10,792 bases of DNA, from contig CAAFTZ010000128.1 of assembly GCA_900766055.1 (NCBI GenBank), positions 1 through 10,792 on the forward strand, written 5' to 3'. Positions 1 to 5,825 of the stretch are shown one piece after another (within the stretch, counting starts at the first letter, position 1; the number at the start of each line of letters is the position of its first letter). The position numbers and the translations under genes were made by a program. The notes beneath the pieces were generated by a model. That model was not told where the DNA came from and searched no databases. It saw nothing but the letters and a program-made list of their open reading frames with translations. The stretch is from an uncultured Parasutterella sp. Lineage in GTDB: Bacteria > Pseudomonadota > Gammaproteobacteria > Burkholderiales > Burkholderiaceae_F.

Positions 1-218
1 GCATCTGAACATTGCTGACACTGAACAAGCAAATTGACAAGTCTTCTTTCTTCTGAGCGAAAGATTCGAATATTGGAAGCGATCCAATCTCGTCCGGGAA
101 TGGAGCGATTATGCATTTCCGGGAAATTAGTCTGGGAACAGGCCACAATACAGGCCCCGCAGCTGATGCATTGTGTAGCGTCAAAAAGATGCGCCAATTG
201 TTTTTTCTTTTCAACCAT
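1..218 (-). CDS. 4Fe-4S ferredoxin-type electron transfer subunit (DmsB/TtrB/PhsB-like), partial
   Basis: This is the 5' part of a gene reading leftward off the window; 72 residues are visible. It starts at the ATG at 218-216, three bases after the stop of the molybdopterin subunit gene. A GAGAGG Shine-Dalgarno lies inside the end of that gene, so the two are probably translationally coupled. Residues 17-27 hold a classic C-x2-C-x2-C-x3-C cluster ligand set (C17, C20, C23, C27). A second set begins with C67-x2-C70 near the window edge. This spacing is typical of the four-cluster iron-sulfur subunit of DMSO, thiosulfate, polysulfide and tetrathionate reductases, which passes electrons from a membrane quinol-oxidising anchor to the Mo subunit. 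There is no signal peptide, as expected for a subunit carried out by the Tat signal of its partner. The family is secure; the exact substrate class is not. Confidence 0.9.
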   Translation of the reverse strand, partial: MVEKKKQLAHLFDATQCISCGACIVACSQTNFPEMHNRSIPGRDWIASNIRIFRSEERRLVNLLVQCQQCSD

Positions 219-221
219 AAT

Positions 222-2798
222 TTAGCCTCTCAATTTGTTAATTCTTACGGCGCTGTTATTAGCAACTGTCCCGAATACCGGCTGTGCATAACCTTTGGCG
301 TACCAATGAGAATTGATGCCTTCTTTAATGAACTGATAATCCGGGTGATCGGCCAGTTGTTTGATTCGATTGCCTCCCGAAAATCCGAAAGCAAATAGGG
401 AGCCCGCAATCACTTTCTTTGTCACGGTAATCTGAGCCTTGCCTTTATAACCCGTATCGATACCTTCTACTTCGACTGTTTCTCCGTGAGAAATGCCTAA
501 TCTTTCGGCATCTTGGGGATTCATCCAAACTGTTCGATCTCCGATGAATTTAGAAGGAAGCGCAAACATGCTGAGTCCCGAGCATGAAGTGCAGTTTTTC
601 CCTGATACCAAAACAAATTCGTTGCTGTTTTTCCTAGGGGCAGTGAACGCAGGAGAGGGAATATGTGCTGTGAAAGGAGGAATTCCTTCGGCATAATCCG
701 GTTTATCAAAACTCTTGAAAGAGTAAATTTCAACTTTTCCGGAAGGTGTCCCGAAAGGCTTCTTGTAGGGATATATACCGTACTCTTTTGTTTTGATTGT
801 CGACCAGCCTTTGGTTCTAATATCTTCGTGGATTTGACGGGACCAGCCGGGCTTAACTTTGTCGCAGTCCTCAAGAAGCTTGGCATAACCTCGCTTTGTG
901 AAGGCGTCGTAATAAGCATTGAATTCTTCTGCTGTTTTGCATTCCTTGTAACCTACGCGAGCAGCTCTCTCCGGGAAGGCTCTTCTAAGAATCTCTAAAA
1001 GAATCCATACATCGTGACGGGCTTCACAGCCCTCCGGCGGAATCAGCTGAGGATCTGAGAGGTAAATTGAGCCGTCTCTTGCCCACTTAACTCCCGACAT
1101 TTCCATTCTTTCCATGAAGTAGGTAGAAGGAAGTACATAATCCGCGTAATCGCAAATTTCCTGAGGAAGAACATCTTGAACCACACTCAGTTCGAGTTTT
1201 TTAAGCCGTTCTGCCAGCTCTTCGGAATTCGCTTCTCGCTGGAACATCGTCGTGCCCACAAAGAAAGCTGCTTTGATGGGATAAGGTTTGCCCGTCAATA
1301 CCGCTTCCATGGCTACTTTGAAGGTTCCTTCGGCTTCAGGATAAATGATCTTATCAATACGTTTCTCCTTTGCCATGGCCCAAGTCTCGCCGTTTGGTCC
1401 CTTCCCGGGTAAGACGCTGGGAATTTTTAAACCCGCACCGGCCGTAACGATCAATCCGCCTGGAATGTCTATGTTGCCGTTAAAGGCATTTGCGATAGAA
1501 ACTAAACGATAAAGCTGAACATCTGTACCGTTTTTAGACGTATACCAGCCATCATCAATAACGCCTTTAAAGGTCGTAAAGTCTCGAGCTATTCTTCTAA
1601 TCATCTCGGCCGAAATGCCGGTAATTTCAGAAGCTTTTTCCAGTGTGTAAGGGGCCAAGGTTTCTTTGATAATCTGAAAAGCCGTCTTAACCTCACAAGA
1701 AGAACCGTCTGCAAGCTTGACGGAGCCCTTCATATTTAAGTCTGCTTCGAAGGAAGGATCTTCTTCAAAAGCGTCAGGGACGCCGGCCGCATTTTTACGA
1801 ACACCTCTAAAAGAGAGGCGCCCGTCGGAAGAGGCAACAACATATTTCGTTTTATCTCCTCCTTGAATCACTTCCGCCTGAGTAAGCGGCAAGCCGTTTT
1901 CTTTAATCAGGTAAGCTCCGTTCGTTCCTTTTTTAATGAAATCAAGGTCTGCCGTATTTGTGCGGAGCATTTCATTGATCAAAGCGGAAAGGAAAGCGTC
2001 ATCCGTGCCCGGACGGATAGCAACCCAGTCAGCATCTCCGTAAGCGATGTCCGGCATCTTTGGATCTATCGCAACTACACGAGCTCCTTTGGCTCTTGCC
2101 ACATTCAAGGTATGGAGAGCACCCATAGCTGCTCCCATGGTGCGTCCGAGGAGAATCAGGTATCGAAGATTTTTGTAATCCGGCTCTAATTTTCCGGCGC
2201 CGCTGAATCCTGTGCCGAATACCCAATTACGAGCGTTTATGCCTGCTGCATTACAGGATGACTGATGGCCGATGTTGTTAGGAGACCCGAGAGGAAATGT
2301 CAGCCACTTGCTCATGCCCTGAAAATTATGAGAAGTAGTGGTGATACAGCTTTCTCCGTATTTCTGTACAAGGTCCTTAACTTTGCCTCCGATTTCGTCT
2401 AAAGCCTCTTCCCAAGTGATCTCCCTAAATTTGCCTTCGCCTTTTTCACCAACTCGTTTGAGCGGTTTTCTAAGTCGGAGGGGATGGTTCCAGATCCACA
2501 TCGCTCCGGCAGAGCGGCCGCAGTATCCTTGCTGAGGATGGCCCGGATTCGGAAAAATCCGGACGGTTTTTTCTGAAATGGGCGCTCCGTCTTTACGCAG
2601 CGCCAGAATGCCGCAATATGCGCCGCACATCGTACAGGCGACCGGATGCTTAGACCAGCCTTCCTTTTCTAATTTTGAAATTTGCTCGGCAAAAGCATGG
2701 TTAACCAGAGAAGGGGCAGAAGCCGCAGCCGCTGAACACGCAGCTCCTTTGATTAGCTTTCTTCTGGTCATCGAAAGATTAACGAAACCGACTGACAT
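222..2798 (-). CDS. Tat-exported molybdopterin oxidoreductase catalytic subunit (PhsA/PsrA/TtrA-like)
   Basis: Catalytic subunit of a DMSO-reductase-family respiratory enzyme, 858 residues. The N-terminus carries a twin-arginine export signal (T11-R-R-K-L-I-K17, then an Ala-rich stretch to about residue 38), so it should act in the periplasm. A 4Fe-4S motif follows: C55-x2-C58-x3-C62-x30-C93. A probable molybdenum-ligating cysteine, C182, lies in HQSSCNAAG, as in polysulfide/thiosulfate reductases. The C-terminal 120 residues look like the molybdopterin dinucleotide-binding domain (NSNEFVLVSGKN, then NPQDAERLGI). The start is chosen for its AAAGGA box 6 bases upstream; the ATG at M10, nearer the twin arginines, has no such box. 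Length is well below Salmonella TtrA (about 1020) and above PhsA (about 760). The adjacent ferredoxin subunit and divergent TtrS/TtrR-like genes suggest an oxidised sulfur compound as acceptor, but an arsenate, N-oxide or organic acceptor cannot be excluded. Confidence 0.9.
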   Translation of the reverse strand: MSVGFVNLSMTRRKLIKGAACSAAAASAPSLVNHAFAEQISKLEKEGWSKHPVACTMCGAYCGILALRKDGAPISEKTVRIFPNPGHPQQGYCGRSAGAMWIWNHPLRLRKPLKRVGEKGEGKFREITWEEALDEIGGKVKDLVQKYGESCITTTSHNFQGMSKWLTFPLGSPNNIGHQSSCNAAGINARNWVFGTGFSGAGKLEPDYKNLRYLILLGRTMGAAMGALHTLNVARAKGARVVAIDPKMPDIAYGDADWVAIRPGTDDAFLSALINEMLRTNTADLDFIKKGTNGAYLIKENGLPLTQAEVIQGGDKTKYVVASSDGRLSFRGVRKNAAGVPDAFEEDPSFEADLNMKGSVKLADGSSCEVKTAFQIIKETLAPYTLEKASEITGISAEMIRRIARDFTTFKGVIDDGWYTSKNGTDVQLYRLVSIANAFNGNIDIPGGLIVTAGAGLKIPSVLPGKGPNGETWAMAKEKRIDKIIYPEAEGTFKVAMEAVLTGKPYPIKAAFFVGTTMFQREANSEELAERLKKLELSVVQDVLPQEICDYADYVLPSTYFMERMEMSGVKWARDGSIYLSDPQLIPPEGCEARHDVWILLEILRRAFPERAARVGYKECKTAEEFNAYYDAFTKRGYAKLLEDCDKVKPGWSRQIHEDIRTKGWSTIKTKEYGIYPYKKPFGTPSGKVEIYSFKSFDKPDYAEGIPPFTAHIPSPAFTAPRKNSNEFVLVSGKNCTSCSGLSMFALPSKFIGDRTVWMNPQDAERLGISHGETVEVEGIDTGYKGKAQITVTKKVIAGSLFAFGFSGGNRIKQLADHPDYQFIKEGINSHWYAKGYAQPVFGTVANNSAVRINKLRG

Positions 2799-2804
2799 TT
2801 TTGG

Positions 2805-2810
2805 TCCTTT
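2805..2810 (-). promoter_or_regulatory. Ribosome binding site deciding the Mo-subunit start
   Basis: On the minus strand this reads AAAGGA, six bases before the ATG at 2798. It favours the 858-residue start over the in-frame ATG at 2771-2769, which would put the twin-arginine motif at the extreme N-terminus but has no purine-rich box before it. Confidence 0.6.
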
Positions 2811-2931
2811 GAATGGTGGGGTGTGTGCTTAACGCCTTGGCATACTAGGCTTGTCGAGCGGCTTCAATAATCAGAAAATCCACTTATAACTTTCGGTTTA
2901 AGCTTTAAATTTTTAATCGATTGGCTATATT

Positions 2932-2955
2932 AATATTATGCATGCTTATAATATT
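2932..2955. repeat. Perfect 8-bp inverted repeat, A+T-rich
   Basis: Arms AATATTAT and ATAATATT are separated by 8 bases that include the palindrome GCATGC. Any site this A+T-rich could arise by chance. It lies upstream of the Mo reductase promoter area and could bind a nucleoid protein or an anaerobic regulator. Confidence 0.35.
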
Positions 2956-2974
2956 TTCGCTAAGTATTCATGTA

Positions 2975-3008
2975 GTTATAGATTCAAATACAAATTAACC
3001 CCTATAAC
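2975..3008. repeat. 7-bp inverted repeat GTTATAG / CTATAAC
   Basis: GTTATAG at 2975-2981 and CTATAAC at 3002-3008 form a perfect inverted repeat with a 20-base spacer. It sits in the middle of the divergent gap, just left of the TTAC palindromes. A regulatory role is only possible, not shown. Confidence 0.3.
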
Positions 3009-3014
3009 AACTAA

Positions 3015-3070
3015 TTACAGTCAGTAACACTTCGGATACATATGGAAATATCGGGTTACTAACTTAGTAA
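3015..3070. promoter_or_regulatory. Tandem TTAC...GTAA palindromes, candidate TtrR operator
   Basis: TTACTAACTTAGTAA at 3056-3070 is a perfect palindrome: 7-bp arms around a central C. TTACAGTCAGTAA at 3015-3027 has the same outer halves and matches at 5 of 6 arm positions. Their centres (3063 and 3021) are 42 bases apart, about four helical turns, so two bound dimers would face the same side. LuxR/NarL-type helix-turn-helix regulators often recognise TAC...GTA half-sites, and the neighbouring response regulator has that DNA-binding domain. Assignment to it is inference. Confidence 0.4.
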
Positions 3071-3321
3071 AATCAGGGGATTATTAATCGTCCGTTCGGC
3101 CGGAAACCTAATCTTTTTATTCCTTTGAGAGTTCTGTTTTCCAATTTCTATGATCTTTCGGTTTTTATTCTTTGTCAGCGAGGAATATTGGCAATACTTG
3201 ACAAGTTGATGGTTGGGATTCTTTCTAGAGCAAAATCCTTTTCTTAAACTGTGATCCCCTAAAAAAGTTAATGACTTTTTCTTAGAGAACAAATCCTGAA
3301 GAAATTCGACAATAAGCCACT

Positions 3322-3327
3322 TATAAT
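3322..3327 (+). promoter_or_regulatory. Possible -10 element of the ttrS-ttrR-flavoprotein operon
   Basis: A consensus TATAAT hexamer about 100 bases before the kinase start at 3427. There is no good -35 box at 16-18 bases upstream, which would fit a promoter that needs an activator. In A+T-rich sequence this match alone is weak evidence. Confidence 0.3.
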
Positions 3328-3426
3328 TCATCGAAGGTGGGTTATACGCGTTTGTTTTGAACCTTGAAACGCTGAATTATGCCCATTCATTTCAAAGCAG
3401 TAAGAGTTGAAGTTGAGAACAAACAG

Positions 3427-5214
3427 ATGGATTTCCTTAAAAGAAAAACATTGCACAATGCGCTGAAGTCCTTTCTTTTGGGCGTAACGTTTTCTGCCTC
3501 CGTTTGTTTTTCATCAGAAAAAATGGATATCCGAGTCGGCGTGATCGATTCGTTTAATCCTGAATTCGGTACGCAAACGCTTGAACCGACGCTGAAGTTT
3601 TTAAATACAAAACTGCCTTCTTATCGGTTTATTCCTGTTTCCCTTAACTCCGTCAATCCGGACAAAGAGCTCAAAAACAATCCCGTCGACTTTCTGATTA
3701 GCTCTGCGGGCACATTTCATGAACTGAGCGTGGCTCAAGGCATTGTTCACGTCGCTACTCGCAAGACAATTCTTTCCGACGATCCTTCGGCCTCGGAAGC
3801 GAGTGCTTTCGTGACGCTTGCCAAAAGAGAAGATCTCAAGGAATTGAAAGACTTGAAGGACAAAGTCGTCGCGGCCTCGCAGCCTAATTCCTTTGACGGC
3901 TGGCTTGTCGCACAGCATGAGATTTTCAAAAACGGTCTCGATCCTGAGAACTTCTTCAAGAGATCCGTTTTTACGCACTTCCAGTTTCCGGATTCTTTAA
4001 TGCTCCTTATTCAAGGAGAAGCGGATATCGCGATTTTGTCTGCGTGTGTTCTGGAACAGCTTTCCAATGAAGGACTTATCGAGGCTTCCGATTTCAAAGT
4101 CCTTGCGCAGAAACCTCAAGCCATTCTTCGATGTGCAAGAAGTACTGACCTTTATCCCGGAATTGTTTTTGCGGCTCGAGAAGATATCCCGCCGAAACTC
4201 AAATGGGAAGTTACATCGGCTTTGATGTCCATGCCGCCGACAAACGACTATGAATGGACAATCGCCAGTCGGTTCTCTAAAGTCGATGAACTTTACCGGG
4301 ACCTTCAGCTGGGACCCTATCAATATTTGAAAGATTGGAGTCCGGCCGGAATCTTAAAGCGTTTCAAAACAGAGATCTTGTTGGCAAGCGGCTTACTGCT
4401 TCTTCTAATCCTCAATTCTTTGTACTTGCGGCGCACTGTCGCTAAACGAACCCTTCAGGTAAGAAGAACGCTCAATCGCCAGATCAAGCTGGAAAAAGAA
4501 TACAGAGAATCACGAAACCGCTTGGCCCAAATGGAAAAATTCGGCGTCATCAACCAGATGTCCGGAATGCTTGCTCACGAAGTCCAGCAGCCGCTTATGG
4601 CGATTAATAATTATCTGGCAGGGCTTCGCGTTTATCTGAATTCGAAAGGTTATTCCGATGCGGTGACTGAAAGAGCCATCGGTTCGTTAGAACATAACAG
4701 CGAACGTATCGGCAGCATCGTCACTCGTGTCAGAGGATATGCAAAGCAAAAGAAGGGCGAGATGAAGAGCTGCGACTTGGCCGCAATTGCTTTGAGCGCC
4801 CTTAATGTATTGAAAGCCTTGAAATTCGAACATGTCGAGGTTACAGCGGATTTGCCGCCGGAAGCTAAAGTCGTCGGCGATCCTCTGGAACTTGAGCTGC
4901 TCATCATTAACTTACTAAAAAACGCCTGCAGCGCGGTAGAGAAACAACCCAAGCCAAAAGTTGATTTGAAAATCGAAAGCCTTGATGAGAAACATTGGTG
5001 TTTGAGTGTTTCAGACAACGGACCCACGCTTGATGACAAATCTTTCGCGAGACTAAAAACACTCGGAGACAGCGTGAAACCGGAAGGGATGGGCATCGGT
5101 CTTTCGATCGTCCGAGGCATCGCAGACAAACACGGAGCGGAATTGGAGTTCATAAGACTGCCGAAAGGCGGCATCTGCAGCCGTGTTGTAATTGAAAAGG
5201 AGGACTCTAAATGA
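3427..5214 (+). CDS. TtrS-like sensor histidine kinase with PhnD-type periplasmic sensor domain
   Basis: Membrane sensor kinase, 595 residues from this start. An N-terminal signal segment (MDFLKRKTL, then a hydrophobic run to about residue 30) is followed by a periplasmic PhnD/phosphonate-binding-like domain (about 33-300). A transmembrane helix sits near 315-334, then a short charged linker. The kinase core has an H-box (AHEVQQPL, H384), an N-box (NLLKNACSAV), a DNG motif (530-532) and a G-box (GMGIGLS, 554-560). This layout is that of TtrS, which detects tetrathionate in Salmonella; related sensors respond to thiosulfate and other compounds. The ATG at 3427 is preferred because it places the positive charges and hydrophobic run as a normal signal peptide. 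An in-frame ATG at 3379 would add 16 residues, and neither start has a strong Shine-Dalgarno. The stop overlaps the regulator start by 4 bases (ATGA). The ligand is unknown. Confidence 0.9.
   Translation: MDFLKRKTLHNALKSFLLGVTFSASVCFSSEKMDIRVGVIDSFNPEFGTQTLEPTLKFLNTKLPSYRFIPVSLNSVNPDKELKNNPVDFLISSAGTFHELSVAQGIVHVATRKTILSDDPSASEASAFVTLAKREDLKELKDLKDKVVAASQPNSFDGWLVAQHEIFKNGLDPENFFKRSVFTHFQFPDSLMLLIQGEADIAILSACVLEQLSNEGLIEASDFKVLAQKPQAILRCARSTDLYPGIVFAAREDIPPKLKWEVTSALMSMPPTNDYEWTIASRFSKVDELYRDLQLGPYQYLKDWSPAGILKRFKTEILLASGLLLLLILNSLYLRRTVAKRTLQVRRTLNRQIKLEKEYRESRNRLAQMEKFGVINQMSGMLAHEVQQPLMAINNYLAGLRVYLNSKGYSDAVTERAIGSLEHNSERIGSIVTRVRGYAKQKKGEMKSCDLAAIALSALNVLKALKFEHVEVTADLPPEAKVVGDPLELELLIINLLKNACSAVEKQPKPKVDLKIESLDEKHWCLSVSDNGPTLDDKSFARLKTLGDSVKPEGMGIGLSIVRGIADKHGAELEFIRLPKGGICSRVVIEKEDSK
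5197..5203 (+). promoter_or_regulatory. Strong Shine-Dalgarno of the response regulator
   Basis: AAGGAGG lies 7 bases before the ATG at 5211, inside the end of the kinase gene. It is the strongest ribosome binding site in this operon and should give more regulator than kinase, as is usual for two-component pairs. Confidence 0.65.
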
Positions 5215-5825
5215 CAACACCGTTGGTTCGTATTGTGGATGATGATGCGGATGCACGATCTTCTTCTTCATTTTTTCTGAGCATGATGGGACTCGAAATT
5301 AAAGAGTACGAAAGCGCTCAGCGATTCCTGGATGAGGACGATATGAATCGGCCGGGATGCATCATTTTGGATGTCCGCATGCCGGACATGACGGGCATGG
5401 AACTTCAGGTCAAATTGAATCAAAAGAACTGCCGTCTTCCGATTATCTTTCTTTCCGGACACGGTGAACTGGATATGGCAGTGCATGCGCTAAAACGTGG
5501 TGCTTCGGATTTTCTTCAGAAATCCACGAAACCGGAACGACTGCTTGCCGCAGTGAAGAAAGCCGTAACGGCGAGCATGGAAGAATTTGAATCTGATTCC
5601 GAGATTGAAACGCTCCGCAAAATTTATGACTCTCTGACACCTCGAGAAAAAGAAGTCGTCCTCGGTGTCGCCAAAGGAGAGCTCAATAAAGTCATCGGCT
5701 ACAACTTAGGTATCAGCGAGCGGACCGTGAAGATGCACCGAGCCAACCTCTGCACAAAACTCAATGTGACCAACGCCGTCGAGATGGCCGCGTTCTTACG
5801 CAAAATCGGAGTGTTAGATGCTTAG
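5211..5825 (+). CDS. TtrR/FixJ-like response regulator (REC + LuxR-type HTH)
   Basis: Two-domain DNA-binding response regulator of 204 residues, the usual FixJ/TtrR length. The receiver domain (about 5-120) shows the acidic pocket D10-D11-D12, the phosphorylation site D54 in ILDVRMPDMTG, S82 in IIFLSGHGE and the conserved lysine K104. The residue after K104, normally proline in this family, is serine. The output domain (about 138-200) begins LTPREKEVV and carries the LuxR-type recognition helix ISERTVKMHRANL. It overlaps the kinase gene by 4 bases and the flavoprotein gene by 8 bases, so the three are one operon. It should be phosphorylated by the adjacent kinase and probably binds the divergent gap to switch on the Mo reductase genes. 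The partner assignment is secure from context; the target sites are inferred. Confidence 0.92.
   Translation: MTTPLVRIVDDDADARSSSSFFLSMMGLEIKEYESAQRFLDEDDMNRPGCIILDVRMPDMTGMELQVKLNQKNCRLPIIFLSGHGELDMAVHALKRGASDFLQKSTKPERLLAAVKKAVTASMEEFESDSEIETLRKIYDSLTPREKEVVLGVAKGELNKVIGYNLGISERTVKMHRANLCTKLNVTNAVEMAAFLRKIGVLDA

Larger units (their letters stand above)
2799..3426. other. A+T-rich divergent regulatory gap between Mo reductase and ttrS-like gene
   Basis: About 630 bases without a convincing gene. It must hold the promoters for both divergent units and is clearly richer in A+T than the flanking genes. I see an 8-bp inverted repeat (2932-2955), a 7-bp inverted repeat (2975-3008), two TTAC...GTAA palindromes (3015-3027 and 3056-3070), an 11-bp palindrome (3196-3206) and a TATAAT hexamer (3322-3327). 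The 10-mer CCACTTATAA occurs at 2880-2889 and 3317-3326. A 90-codon minus-strand reading frame at 3059-3331 is Lys/Asn/Ser rich with no recognisable motif, and I treat it as spurious. Confidence 0.6.

Noticed and set aside
521..919. 132-codon minus-strand reading frame within the Mo reductase gene
   Set aside because: Alternative frame on the same strand as the Mo subunit, whose own frame has clear family motifs.
3259..3285. Hairpin-like AAAAAGT/ACTTTTT in the kinase leader
   Set aside because: An A-run facing a T-run with a bulge gives a weak stem and is expected by chance in this A+T-rich gap.
3059..3331. 90-codon minus-strand reading frame in the divergent gap
   Set aside because: Biased composition (Lys, Asn, Ser), no motif, no clear ribosome site, and it covers the candidate operator and promoter elements; best read as chance.
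3379..3426. Upstream in-frame ATG giving a 611-residue kinase
   Set aside because: It has no ribosome site and puts 16 mostly polar residues before a normal signal peptide; kept only as an alternative start.
4650..5174. 174-codon minus-strand reading frame opposite the kinase domain
   Set aside because: It lies entirely antisense to the ATPase part of a well-supported kinase gene and its product is Ser/Leu-rich without domain features.
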